Shown: positions 9,321 through 22,300 of the stretch, one piece after another
How the letters are laid out: each line of letters opens with the position of its first letter
Numbering within the stretch: position 1 is the stretch's first letter
NCBI GenBank assembly: GCA_964019135.1
Contig: CAXHSH010001412.1
Span: 1-64,000, forward strand
From: Arenicola marina
Taxonomy: Eukaryota > Annelida > Polychaeta > Arenicolidae
DNA: 64,000 nt
Direction of reading: 5' to 3'
Position numbers and translations under genes: made by a program
Notes under the pieces: generated by a model
The model's database searches: none
What the model was told of the DNA's origin: nothing
Seen by the model: the letters and a program-made list of their open reading frames with translations, nothing else

Positions 9321-11320
9321 GAACCTGAAAAGCGGTCAAGAATGGACAACTAGAGCGCCATCATTCACCCGTTTGGAGAGAAAGCTAGAGAGAACAAAAA
9401 TGTTTTTTTTGACATTTTTTCGATGGAAACCAGGCGAAACAAATATAATGTTGCAAAACCACTGTAACAGATTGCGGATACCGCCCTGGAAACAACGAAC
9501 CAATGATTGCTCAGGTGTCAGTTACCTTCCAGATGCAATCAAGAGTGACGCGTAAGCTTCTGTCATATTAACAGAAGTGTCCAAAATTGCAATTATGCAA
9601 ACATCTCATAACTGTGAAAACAAGATCGGAGCAAAAAAAGGCAGGATATAAAGGGTTGCATGATGTCTCCTAGCAGACAGAAGTTGTCAGAGACGGAGCC
9701 ATCCACAAGAATCTCAAGATGAGGTAAGGTTAAAAGACAGGTGAGCTTGGATGGCAATGGCAGACAAATTTAATATGATTCTTCTGAATGGTCTTTGAAT
9801 GACCATCATGGCGAATAAATTACATCGTCGGAATGAGTCAATGTGGCAACGCATCAGCATATATCGTTGAGGAGATTAAGACAAGCTACATTGGCATCAG
9901 AGCAAGTCTGATCAAGTTGTAATGGAAACGGGTAAGGAACTATCCACAGGAATTACAGTGAAAGACATTAATGGAAACTGTTCTTGGTGAAAACCGCGTA
10001 ACGCCAGAAGCATACCAGAAATGGAAATAACCAGGACATTGAGACGACTTGTTCTCGCATTATGCATCGGTGGGTGACGGATAAGCAAGAATACGTATTT
10101 GAGACGAAGAATAGTTGCACATGACCGGGTTTAAAGAAGGATAAAAAGAATCTATGATTGGTGTCATGATACAAAATACATGAAATTTATCAAGGACAGA
10201 GATCAAGAGCACTTACACAAGAACGGTTTGATTGTCGAATATGTGGAAAGACATAGGCGAGAGACGTCTAAAGTTCATTGTATGAATGCAGAGTTGCAGA
10301 GTAGAGCCAAAAGTGATTAAGAACCCGAAAAGCGATCAAGAATGGACAACTAGAGCGAAATAGTTCACCCGTTTGGAGAGAAAGCTAGAGAGAACAAAAA
10401 TGTTTTTTTTGACATTTTTTCGATGGAAACCAGGCGAAACAAATATAATGTTGCAAAACCAATGTAACAGATTGCGGATACCGCCCTGGAAACACCGAAC
10501 CAATGATTGCTCAGGTGTCAGTTACCTTCCAGATGCAATCAAGAGTGACGCGTAAGCTTCTGTCATATTAACAGAAGTGTCCAAAATTGCAATTATGCAA
10601 ACATCTCATAACTGTGAAAACAAGATCGGAGCAAAAAAAGGCAGGATATAAAGGGTTGCATGATGTCTCCTAGCAGACAGAAGTTGTCAGAAACGGAGCC
10701 ATCCACAAGAATCCCAAGATGAGGTAAGGTTAAAAGACAGGTGAGCTTGGATGGCAATGGCAGACAAATTTAATATGATTCTTCTGAATGGTCTTTGAAT
10801 GACCATCGTGGCGAATAAATTACATCGTCGGAATGAGTCAATGTGGCAACGCATCAGCATATATCGTTGAGGAGATTAAGACAAGCTACATTGGCATCAG
10901 AGCAAGTCTGATCAGGTTGTAATGGAAACGGGTAAGGAACTATCCACAGGAATTACAGTGAAAGACATTAATGGAAACTGTTCTTGGTGAAAACCGCGTA
11001 ACGCCAGAAGCATACCAGAAATGGAAATAACCAGGACATTGAGACGACTTGTTCTCGCATTATGCATCGGTGGGTGACGGATAAGCAAGAATACGTATTT
11101 GAGACGAAGAATAGTTGCACATGACCGGGCTTAAAGAAGGATAAAAAGAATCTATGATTGGTGTCATGATACAAAATACATGAAATTTCTCAAGGACAGA
11201 GATCAAGAGCATTTACACAAGAACGGTTTGATTGACGAATATGTGGAAAGACATAGGCGAGAGACGTCTAAAGTTCATTGTATGAATGCAGAGTTGCAGA
11301 GTAGAGCCAAAAGTGATTAA
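9321..11320 (+). repeat. Two A-type monomers
   Basis: Both have A-type markers (CCCTGG, ATGCAATC, GACGCG) and the TTCTTGG base. The first has CCACTGTAAC in place of CCAATGTAAC and AACAACG in place of AACACCG. The second starts with B-type GAACCC...GCGATC...GCGAAATAG before switching to A-type, so it is mosaic. Confidence 0.85.
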
Positions 11321-13557
11321 GAACCTGAAAAGCGGTCAAGAATGGACAACTAGAGCGCCATCATTCACCCGTTTGGAGAGAAAGCTAGAGAGAACAAAAA
11401 TGTTTTTTTTGACATTTTTTCGATGGAAACCAGGCGAAACAAATATAATGTTGCAAAACCAATGTAACAGATTGCGGATACCGCCCTGGAAACACCGAAC
11501 CAATGATTGCTCAGGTGTCAGTTACCTTCCAGATGCAATCAAGAGTGACGCGTAAGCTTCTGTCATATTAACAGAAGTGTCCAAAATTGCAATTATGCAA
11601 ACATCTCATAACTGTGAAAACAAGATCGGAGCAAAAAAAGGCAGGATATAAAGGGTTGCATGATGTCTCCTAGCAGACAGAAGTTGTCAGAAACGGAGCC
11701 ATCCACAAGAATCCCAAGATGAGGTAAGGTTAAAAGACAGGTGAGCTTGGATGGCAATGGCAGACAAATTTAATATGATTCTTCTGAATGGTCTTTGAAT
11801 GACCATCGTGGCGAATAAATTACATCGTCGGAATGAGTCAATGTGGCAACGCATCAGCATATATCGTTGAGGAGATTAAGACAAGCTACATTGACATCAG
11901 AGCAAGTCTGATCAAGTTGTAATGGAAACGGGTAAGGAACTATCCACAGGAATTACAGTGAAAGACATTAATGGAAACTGTACTTGGTGAAAACCGCGTA
12001 ACGCCAGAAGCATGCCAGAAATGGAAATAACCAGGACATTAAGACGACTTGTTCTCGCATTATGCATCGGTGGATGACGGATAAGCAAGAATACGTATTT
12101 GAGACGAAGAATAGTTGCACATGACCTGGTTTAAAGAAGGATAAAAAGAATCTATGATTGGTGTCATGATACAAAATACATGAAATTTATCAAGGACAGA
12201 GATCAAGAGCATTTACACAAGAACGGTTTGATTGACGAATATGTGGAAAGACATAGGCGAGAGACGTCTAAAGTTCATTGTATGAATGCAGAGTTGCAGA
12301 GTAGAGCCAAAAGTGATTAAGAACCCGAAAAGCGATCAAGAATGGACAACTAGAGCGAAATAGTTCACCCGTTTGGAGAGAAAGCTAGAGAGAACAAAAA
12401 TGTTTTTTTTTGACATTTTTTCGATGGAAACCAGGCGAAACAAATATCATGTTGCAAAACTAATGTAACAGATTGCGGATACCGCCCTAGAAACACCCAA
12501 CCAATGATTGCTCAGGTGTCAGTTACCTTCCAGATACAATCAAGAGTGACACGTAAGCTTCTGTCATATTAACAGAAGTGTCCAAAATTGCAATTATGCA
12601 AACATCTCATAACTGTGAAAACAATATCGGAGCAAACAAAGTCAGGATATAAAGGGTTGCATGATGTCTCCTAGCCGACAGAAGTTGTCAGAGACGGAGC
12701 CATCCACAAGAATCCCAAGATGAGGTAAGGTTAAAAGACAGGTGAGCTTGGATGGCAATGGTAGACAAATTTAATATGATTCTTCTGAATGGTCTTTGAA
12801 TGACCATCGTGGCGAATAACTTACATCGTCGGAATGAGTCAATGTGGCAACGCATAAGCATATATCGTTGAGGAGATTAAGACAAGCTACATTGGCATCA
12901 GAGCAAGTCTGATCAAGTTGTAATGGAAACGGGTAAGGAACTATCCACAGGAATTACAGTGAAAGACATTAATGGAAACTGTACTTGGTGAAAACCGCGT
13001 AACGCCAGAAGCATACCAGAAATGGAAATAACCAGGACATTGAGACGACTTGTTCTCGCATTATGCATCGGTGGATGACGGATAAGCAAGAATACGTATT
13101 TGAGACGAAGAATAGTTGCACATGACCGGGTTTAAAGAAGGATAAAAAGAATCTATGATTGGTGTCATGATACAAAATACATGAAATTTATCAAGGACAG
13201 AGATCAAGAGCATTTCCACAAGAACGGTTTGATTGACGAATATGTGGAAAGACATAGGCGAGAGACGTCTAAAGTTCATTGTATGAATGCAGAGTTGCAG
13301 AGTAGAGCCAAAAGTGATTAAGAACCTGAAAAGCGGTCAAGAATGGACAACTAGAGCGCCATCATTCACCCGTTTGGAGAGAAAGCTAGAGAGAACAAAA
13401 ATGTTTTTTTTGACATTTTTTCGATGGAAACCAGGCGAAACAAATATAATGTTGCAAAACCAATGTAACAGATTGCGGATACCACCCTGGAAACACCGAA
13501 CCAATGATTGCTCAGGTGTCAGTTACCTTCCAGATGCAATCAAGAGTGACGCGTAAG

Positions 13558-13578
13558 CTTCTGTCATATTAACAGAAG
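13558..13578. repeat. Dyad 1: 7-bp inverted repeat, 7-nt loop
   Basis: The arms CTTCTGT and ACAGAAG flank CATATTA and overlap the HindIII site. The stem is kept in all monomers I checked. The recurring variant at about 45.1, 50.1 and 55.1 kb (CATGTTA) changes only the loop. Confidence 0.8.
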
Positions 13579-13587
13579 TGTCCAAAA

Positions 13588-13601
13588 TTGCAATTATGCA
13601 A
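13588..13601. repeat. Dyad 2: 5-bp inverted repeat, 4-nt loop
   Basis: TTGCA and TGCAA flank ATTA, nine bases after dyad 1. The two dyads form a fixed pair in each monomer and could form adjacent hairpins in single-stranded DNA or RNA. Confidence 0.75.
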
Positions 13602-13647
13602 ACATCTCATAACTGTGAAAACAAGATCGGAGCAAAAAAAGGCAGGA

Positions 13648-13654
13648 TATAAAG
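13648..13654 (+). promoter_or_regulatory. TATA-like box in the monomer
   Basis: TATAAAG in the context GGATATAAAGGG is preserved in A and B monomers. It is followed on the same strand by AATAAA 167 bp later. Promoter function is not shown, and AT-rich DNA gives such words by chance. Confidence 0.35.
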
Positions 13655-13788
13655 GGTTGCATGATGTCTCCTAGCAGACAGAAGTTGTCAGAAACGGAGC
13701 CATCCACAAGAATCCCAAGATGAGGTAAGGTTAAAAGACAGGTGAGCTTGGATGGCAATGGTAGACAAATTTAATATGATTCTTCTGA

Positions 13789-13807
13789 ATGGTCTTTGAA
13801 TGACCAT
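13789..13807. repeat. Dyad 3 at the transposon target site
   Basis: ATGGTC and GACCAT flank TTTGAAT. The retrotransposon's 5-bp target ACCAT is the end of the right arm (compare 416-434). In the A monomers of about 47.3, 52.3, 57.3 and 59.3 kb the left arm is ATGGCC, breaking one pair. Confidence 0.8.
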
Positions 13808-13814
13808 CGTGGCG

Positions 13815-13820
13815 AATAAA
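13815..13820 (+). promoter_or_regulatory. AATAAA motif in the monomer
   Basis: A canonical polyadenylation hexamer in GGCGAATAAATT, present in nearly every monomer. One monomer at about 12.8 kb reads GAATAACTT and loses it. It could end a transcript starting near the TATA-like box, but there is no direct evidence. Confidence 0.35.
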
Positions 13821-13923
13821 TTACATCGTCGGAATGAGTCAATGTGGCAACGCATCAGCATATATCGTTGAGGAGATTAAGACAAGCTACATTGGCATCA
13901 GAGCAAGTCTGATCAAGTTGTAA

Positions 13924-13933
13924 TGGAAACGGG
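13924..13933 (+). other. CENP-B half-box-like word TGGAAACGGG
   Basis: It matches positions 7-16 of the mammalian CENP-B box consensus (TGGAARCGGG), including the A and CGGG that matter for binding. The TTCG half is absent. It occurs once per monomer, with one C-to-T loss at about 20930. Confidence 0.45.
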
Positions 13934-15321
13934 TAAGGAACTATCCACAGGAATTACAGTGAAAGACATTAATGGAAACTGTACTTGGTGAAAACCGCGT
14001 AACGCCAGAAGCATACCAGAAATGGAAATAACCAGGACATTGAGACGACTTGTTCTCGCATTATGCATCGGTGGATGACGGATAAGCAAGAATACGTATT
14101 TGAGACGAAGAATAGTTGCACATGACCGGGTTTAAAGAAGGATAAAAAGAATCTATGATTGGTGTCATGATACAAAATACATGAAATTTATCAAGGACAG
14201 AGATCAAGAGCATTTACACAAGAACGGTTTGATTGACGAATATGTGGAAAGACATAGGCGAGAGACGTCTAAAGTTCATTGTATGAATGCAGAGTTGCAG
14301 AGTAGAGCCAAAAGTGATTAAGAACCTGAAAAGCGGTCAAGAATGGACAACTAGAGCGCCATCATTCACCCGTTTGGAGAGAAAGCTAGAGAGAACAAAA
14401 ATGTTTTTTTTGACATTTTTTCGATGGAAACCAGGCGAAACAAATATAATGTTGCAAAACCAATGTAACAGATTGCGGATACCACCCTGGAAACACCGAA
14501 CCAATGATTGCTCAGGTGTCAGTTACCTTCCAGATGCAATCAAGAGTGACGCGTAAGCTTCTGTCATATTAACAGAAGTGTCCAAAATTGCAATTATGCA
14601 AACATCTCATAACTGTGAAAACAAGATCGGAGCAAAAAAAGGCAGGATATAAAGGGTTGCATGATGTCTCCTAGCAGACAGAAGTTGTCAGAAACGGAGC
14701 CATCCACAAGAATCCCAAGATGAGGTAAGGTTAAAAGACAGGTGAGCTTGGATGGCAATGGTAGACAAATTTAATATGATTCTTCTGAATGGTCTTTGAA
14801 TGACCATCGTGGCGAATAAATTACATCGTCGGAATGAGTCAAGGTGGCAACGCATAAGCATATATCGTTGAGGAGATTAAGACAAGCTACATTGGCATCA
14901 GAGCAAGTCTGATCAAGTTGTAATGGAAACGGGTAAGGAACTATCCACAGGAATTACAGTGAAAGACATTAATGGAAACTGTACTTGGTGAAAACCGCGT
15001 AACGCCAGAAGCATACCAGAAATGGAAATAACCAGGACATTAAGACGACTTGTTCTCGCATTATGCATCGGTGGATGACGGATAAGCAAGAATACGTATT
15101 TGAGACGAAGAATAGTTGCACATGACCGGGTTTAAAGAAGGATAAAAAGAATCTATGATTGGTGTCATGATACAAAATACATGAAATTTATCAAGGACAG
15201 AGATCAAGAGCATTTACACAAGAACGGTTTGATTGACGAATATGTGGAAAGACATAGGCGAGAGACGTCTAAAGTTCATTGTATGAATGCAGAGTTGCAG
15301 AGTAGAGCCAAAAGTGATTAA

Positions 15322-18300
15322 GAACCTGAAAAGCGGTCAAGAATGGACAACTAGAGCGCCATCATTCACCCGTTTGGAGAGAAAGCTAGAGAGAACAAAA
15401 ATGTTTTTTTTGACATTTTTTCGATGGAAACCAGGCGAAACAAATATAATGTTGCAAAACCAATGTAACAGATTGCGGATACCGCCCTGGAAACACCGAA
15501 CCAATGATTGCTCAGGTGTCAGTTACCTTCCAGATGCAATCAAGAGTGACGCGTAAGCTTCTGTCATATTAACAGAAGTGTCCAAAATTGCAATTATGCA
15601 AACATCTCATAACTGTGAAAACAAGATCGGAGCAAAAAAAGGCAGGATATAAAGGGTTGCATGATGTCTCCTAGCAGACAGAAGTTGTCAGAAACGGAGC
15701 CATCCACAAGAATCCCAAGATGAGGTAAGGTTAAAAGACAGGTGAGCTTGGATGGCAATGGCAGACAAATTTAATATGATTCTTCTGAATGGTCTTTGAA
15801 TGACCATCGTGGCGAATAAATTACATCGTCGGAATGAGTCAATGTGGCAACGCATCAGCATATATCGTTGAGGAGATTAAGACAAGCTACATTGGCATCA
15901 GAGCAAGTCTGATCAGGTTGTAATGGAAACGGGTAAGGAACTATCCACAGGAATTACAGTGAAAGACATTAATGGAAACTGTACTTGGTGAAAACCGCGT
16001 AACGCCAGAAGCATGCCAGAAATGGAAATAACCAGGACATTAAGACGACTTGTTCTCGCATTATGCATCGGTGGATGACGGATAAGCAAGAATACGTATT
16101 TGAGACGAAGAATAGTTGCACATGACCTGGTTTAAAGAAGGATAAAAAGAATCTATGATTGGTGTCATGATACAAAATACATGAAATTTATCAAGGACAG
16201 AGATCAAGAGCATTTACACAAGAACGGTTTGATTGACGAATATGTGGAAAGACATAGGCGAGAGACGTCTAAAGTTCATTGTATGAATGCAGAGTTGCAG
16301 AGTAGAGCCAAAAGTGATTAAGAACCCGAAAAGCGATCAAGAATGGACAACTAGAGCGAAATAGTTCACCCGTTTGGAGAGAAAGCTAGAGAGAACAAAA
16401 ATGTTTTTTTTTGACATTTTTTCGATGGAAACCAGGCGAAACAAATATCATGTTGCAAAACTAATGTAACAGATTGCGGATACCGCCCTAGAAACACCCA
16501 ACCAATGATTGCTCAGGTGTCAGTTACCTTCCAGATACAATCAAGAGTGACACGTAAGCTTCTGTCATATTAACAGAAGTGTCCAAAATTGCAATTATGC
16601 AAACATCTCATAACTGTGAAAACAATATCGGAGCAAACAAAGTCAGGATATAAAGGGTTGCATGATGTCTCCTAGCCGACAGAAGTTGTCAGAGACGATG
16701 CCATCCACAAGAATCCCAAGATGAGGTAAGGTTAAAAGACAGGTGAGCTTGGATGGCAATGGTAGACAAATTTAATATGATTCTTCTGAATGGTCTTTGA
16801 ATGACCATCGTGGCGAATAAATTACATCGTCGGAATGAGTCAATGTGGCAACGCATAAGCATATATCGTTGAGGAGATTAAGACAAGCTACATTGGCATC
16901 AGAGCAAGTCTGATCAAGTTGTAATGGAAACGGGTAAGGAACTATCCACAGGAATTACAGTGAAAGACATTAATGGAAACTGTACTTGGTGAAAACCGCG
17001 TAACGCCAGAAGCATACCAGAAATGGAAATAACCAGGACATTGAGACGACTTGTTCTCGCATTATGCATCGGTGGATGACGGATAAGCAAGAATACGTAT
17101 TTGAGACGAAGAATAGTTGCACATGACCGGGTTTAAAGAAGGATAAAAAGAATCTATGATTGGTGTCATGATACAAAATACATGAAATTTATCAAGGACA
17201 GAGATCAAGAGCATTTACACAAGAACGGTTTGATTGACGAATATGTGGAAAGACATAGGCGAGAGACGTCTAAAGTTCATTGTATGAATGCAGAGTTGCA
17301 GAGTAGAGCCAAAAGTGATTAAGAACCTGAAAAGCGGTCAAGAATGGACAACTAGAGCGCCATCATTCACCCGTTTGGAGAGAAAGCTAGAGAGAACAAA
17401 AATGTTTTTTTTGACATTTTTTCGATGGAAACCAGGCGAAACAAATATAATGTTGCAAAACCAATGTAACAGATTGCGGATACCACCCTGGAAACACCGA
17501 ACCAATGATTGCTCAGGTGTCAGTTACCTTCCAGATGCAATCAAGAGTGACGCGTAAGCTTCTGTCATATTAACAGAAGTGTCCAAAATTGCAATTATGC
17601 AAACATCTCATAACTGTGAAAACAAGATCGGAGCAAAAAAAGGCAGGATATAAAGGGTTGCATGATGTCTCCTAGCAGACAGAAGTTGTCAGAAACGGAG
17701 CCATCCACAAGAATCCCAAGATGAGGTAAGGTTAAAAGACAGGTGAGCTTGGATGGCAATGGTAGACAAATTTAATATGATTCTTCTGAATGGTCTTTGA
17801 ATGACCATCGTGGCGAATAAATTACATCGTCGGAATGAGTCAATGTGGCAACGCATCAGCATATATCGTTGAGGAGATTAAGACAAGCTACATTGGCATC
17901 AGAGCAAGTCTGATCAAGTTGTAATGGAAACGGGTAAGGAACTATCCACAGGAATTACAGTGAAAGACATTAATGGAAACTGTACTTGGTGAAAACCGCG
18001 TAACGCCAGAAGCATACCAGAAATGGAAATAACCAGGACATTGAGACGACTTGTTCTCGCATTATGCATCGGTGGATGACGGATAAGCAAGAATACGTAT
18101 TTGAGACGAAGAATAGTTGCACATGACCGGGTTTAAAGAAGGATAAAAAGAATCTATGATTGGTGTCATGATACAAAATACATGAAATTTATCAAGGACA
18201 GATATCAAGAGCATTTACACAAGAACGGTTTGATTGACGAATATGTGGAAAGACATAGGCGAGAGACGTCTAAAGTTCATTGTATGAATGCAGAGTTGCA

Positions 18301-19322
18301 GAGTAGAGCCAAAAGTGATTAAGAACCTGAAAAGCGGTCAAGAATGGACAACTAGAGCGCCATCATTCACCCGTTTGGAGAGAAAGCTAGAGAGAACAAA
18401 AATGTTTTTTTTGACATTTTTTCGATGGAAACCAGGCGAAACAAATATAATGTTGCAAAACCAATGTAACAGATTGCGGATACCACCCTGGAAACACCGA
18501 ACCAATGATTGCTCAGGTGTCAGTTACCTTCCAGATGCAATCAAGAGTGACGCGTAAGCTTCTGTCATATTAACAGAAGTGTCCAAAATTGCAATTATGC
18601 AAACATCTCATAACTGTGAAAACAAGATCGGAGCAAAAAAAGGCAGGATATAAAGGGTTGCATGATGTCTCCTAGCAGACAGAAGTTGTCAGAAACGGAG
18701 CCATCCACAAGAATCCCAAGATGAGGTAAGGTTAAAAGACAGGTGAGCTTGGATGGCAATGGTAGACAAATTTAATATGATTCTTCTGAATGGTCTTTGA
18801 ATGACCATCGTGGCGAATAAATTACATCGTCGGAATGAGTCAATGTGGCAACGCATCAGCATATATCGTTGAGGAGATTAAGACAAGCTACATTGGCATC
18901 AGGGCAAGTCTGATCAAGTTGTAATGGAAACGGGTAAGGAACTATCCACAGGAATTACAGTGAAAGACATTAATGGAAACTGTACTTGGTGAAAACCGCG
19001 TAACGCCAGAAGCATACCAGAAATGGAAATAACCAGGACATTAAGACGACTTGTTCTCGCATTATGCATCGGTGGATGACGGATAAGCAAGAATACGTAT
19101 TTGAGACGAAGAATAGTTGCACATGACCGGGTTTAAAGAAGGATAAAAAGAATCTATGATTGGTGTCATGATACAAAATACATGAAATTTATCAAGGACA
19201 GAGATCAAGAGCATTTACACAAGAACGGTTTGATTGACGAATATGTGGAAAGACATAGGCGAGAGACGTCTAAAGTTCATTGTATGAATGCAGAGTTGCA
19301 GAGTAGAGCCAAAAGTGATTAA
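15322..19322 (+). repeat. 4-monomer HOR, copy 2 (A-B-A-A)
   Basis: It follows copy 1 without a gap at 4001 bp. It shares GCATGCCAG and ACCTGGTTT in the first monomer and nine T's with ATATCATG in the second. Visible differences include GACGATGCC for GACGGAGCC at about 16695, AGGGCAAG at about 18902 and ATGTGGCAACGCATC for AGGTGGCAACGCATA in the last monomer. Confidence 0.85.
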
Positions 19323-22300
19323 GAACCTGAAAAGCGGTCAAGAATGGACAACTAGAGCGCCATCATTCACCCGTTTGGAGAGAAAGCTAGAGAGAACAAA
19401 AATGTTTTTTTTGACATTTTTTCGATGGAAACCAGGCGAAACAAATATAATGTTGCAAAACCAATGTAACAGATTGCGGATACCGCCCTGGAAACACCGA
19501 ACCAATGATTGCTCAGGTGTCAGTTACCTTCCAGATGCAATCAAGAGTGACGCGTAAGCTTCTGTCATATTAACAGAAGTGTCCAAAATTGCAATTATGC
19601 AAACATCTCATAACTGTGAAAACAAGATCGGAGCAAAAAAAGGCAGGATATAAAGGGTTGCATGATGTCTCCTAGCAGACAGAAGTTGTCAGAAACGGAG
19701 CCATCCACAAGAATCCCAAGATGAGATAAGGTTAAAAGACAGGTGAGCTTGGATGGCAATGGCAGACAAATTTAATATGATTCTTCTGAATGGTCTTTGA
19801 ATGACCATCGTGGCGAATAAATTACATCGTCGGAATGAGTCAATGTGGCAACGCATCAGCATATATGGTTGAGGAGATTAAGACAAGCTACATTGACATC
19901 AGAGCAAGTCTTATCAAGTTGTAATGGAAACGGGTAAGGAACTATCCACAGGAATTACAGTGAAAGACATTAATGGAAACTGTACTTGGTGAAAACCGCG
20001 TAACGCCAGAAGCATACCAGAAATGGAAATAACCAGGACATTAAGACGACTTGTTCTCGCATTATGCATCGGTGGATGACGGATAAGCAAGAATACGTAT
20101 TTGAGACGAAGAATAGTTGCACATGACCGGGTTTAAAGAAGGATAAAAAGAATCTATGATTGGTGTCATGATACAAAATACATGAAATTTATCAAGGACA
20201 GAGATCAAGAGCATTTACACAAGAACGGTTTGATTGACGAATATGTGGAAAGACATAGGCGAGAGACATCTAAAGTTCATTGTATGAATGCAGAGTTGCA
20301 GAGTAGAGCCAAAAGTGATTAAGAACCCGAAAAGCGATCAAGAATGGACAACTAGAGCGCCATAGTTCACCCGTTTGGAGAGAAAGCTAGAGAGAACAAA
20401 AATGTTTTTTTTTACATTTTTTCGATGGAAACCAGGCGAAACAAATATAATGTTGCAAAACTAATGTAACAGATTGCGGATACCGCCCTAGAAACACCCA
20501 ACCAATGATTGCTCAGGTGTCAGTTACCTTCCAGATACAATCAAGAGTGACACGTAAGCTTCTGTCATATTAACAGAAGTGTCCAAAATTGCAATTATGC
20601 AAACATCTCATAACTGTGAAAACAATATCGGAGCAAAAAAAGTCAGGATATAAAGGGTTGCATGATGTCTCCTAGCCGACAGAAGTTGTCAGAGACGGAG
20701 CCATCCACAAGAATCCCAAGATGAGGTAAGGTTAAAAGACAGGTGAGCTTGGATGGCAATGGTAGACAAATTTAATATGATTCTTCTGAATGGTCTTTGA
20801 ATGACCATCGTGGCGAATAAATTACATCGTCGGAATGAGTCAATGTGGCAACGCATCAGCATATATCGTTGAGGAGATTAAGACAAGCTACATTGGCATC
20901 AGAGCAAGTCTGATCAAGTTGTAATGGAAATGGGTAAGGAACTATCCACAGGAATTACAGTGAAAGACATTAATGGAAACTGTACTTGGTGAAAACCGCG
21001 TAACGCCAGAAGCATGCCAGAAATGGAAATAACCAGGACATTAAGACGACTTGTTCTCGCATTATGCATCGGTGGATGACGGATAAGCAAGAATACGTAT
21101 TTGAGACGAAGAATAGTTGCACATGACCGGGTTTAAAGAAGGATAAAAAGAATCTATGATTGGTGTCATGATACAAAATACATGAAATTTATCAAGGACA
21201 GAGATCAAGAGCATTTACACAAGAACGGTTTGATTGACGAATATGTGGAAAGACATAGGCGAGAGACGTCTAAAGTTCATTGTATGAATGCAGAGTTGCA
21301 GAGTAGAGCCAAAAGTGATTAAGAACCCGAAAAGCGATCAAGAATGGACAACCAGAGCGCCATCATTCACCCGTTTGGAGAGAAAGCTAGAGAGAACAAA
21401 AATGTTTTTTTTGACATTTTTTCGATGGAAACCAGGCGAAACAAATATAATGTTGCAAAACTAATGTAACAGATTGCGGATACCGCCCTAGAAACACCCA
21501 ACCAATGATTGCTCAGGTGTCAGTTACCTTCCAGATACAATCAAGAGTGACACGTAAGCTTCTGTCATATTAACAGAAGTGTCCAAAATTGCAATTATGC
21601 AAACATCTCATAACTGTGAAAACAATATCGGAGCAAACAAAGTCAGGATATAAAGGGTTGCGTGATGTCTCCTAGCCGACAGAAGTTGTCAGAGACGGAG
21701 CCATCCACAAGAATCCCAAGATGAGGTAAGGTTAAAAGACAGGTGAGCTTGGATGGCAATGGTAGACAAATTTAATATGATTCTTCTGAATGGTCTTTGA
21801 ATGACCATCGTGGCGAATAAATTACATCGTCGGAATGAGTCAATGTGGCAACGCATAAGCATATATCGTTGAGGAGATTAAGACAAGCTACATTGGCATC
21901 AGAGCAAGTCTGATCAAGTTGTAATGGAAACGGGTAAGGAACTATCCACAGGAATTACAGTGAAAGACATTAATGGAAACTGTACTTGGTGAAAACCGCG
22001 TAACGCCAGAAGCATACCAGAAATGGAAATAACCAGGACATTGAGACGACTTGTTCTCGCATTATGCATCGGTGGATGACGGATAAGCAAGAATACGTAT
22101 TTGAGACGAAGAATAGTTGCACATGACCGGGTTTAAAGAAGGATAAAAAGAATCTATGATTGGTGTCATGATACAAAATACATGAAATTTATCAAGGACA
22201 GCTATCAAGAGCATTTACACAAGAACGGTTTGATTGACGAATATGTGGAAAGACATAGGCGAGAGACGTCTAAAGTTCATTGTATGAATGCAGAGTTGCA

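Larger units (their letters stand above)
13322..14321 (+). repeat. Reference A-type monomer with internal landmarks
   Basis: Landmarks in this 1000-bp unit: T-run 13404-13411, HindIII 13555-13560, dyad 1 13558-13578, dyad 2 13588-13601, TATA-like box 13648-13654, GTAAGG 13725-13730, dyad 3 13789-13807, AATAAA 13815-13820 and TGGAAACGGG 13924-13933. The same features recur at the same offsets in the other full-length monomers inspected, apart from point changes. It lies inside the first 4-monomer HOR. Confidence 0.9.
11321..15321 (+). repeat. 4-monomer HOR, copy 1 (A-B-A-A)
   Basis: It is 4001 bp. The first A monomer has GCATGCCAG and ACCTGGTTT. The second is B-type with nine T's, ATATCATG and CAAACAAAGTC. 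The third and fourth are A-type with ACCACCCTGG. The same order and private markers recur in 15322-19322. The extra T in the B monomer accounts for the 4001-bp length. Confidence 0.85.

Noticed and set aside
9286-9555. 89-codon plus-strand frame in A monomers, starting MQRCRVEP here and MQSCRVEP in later copies
   Set aside because: It is closed in B monomers by CTAATG/CCCTAG changes and shortened to 60 codons wherever the T-run has nine T's. There is no recognisable domain.
13908-13934. Hammerhead-ribozyme-like words (CTGATCA followed by GGAAAC)
   Set aside because: The conserved CUGAUGA is not matched, the spacer cannot form stem II and no cleavage-site arm was found.
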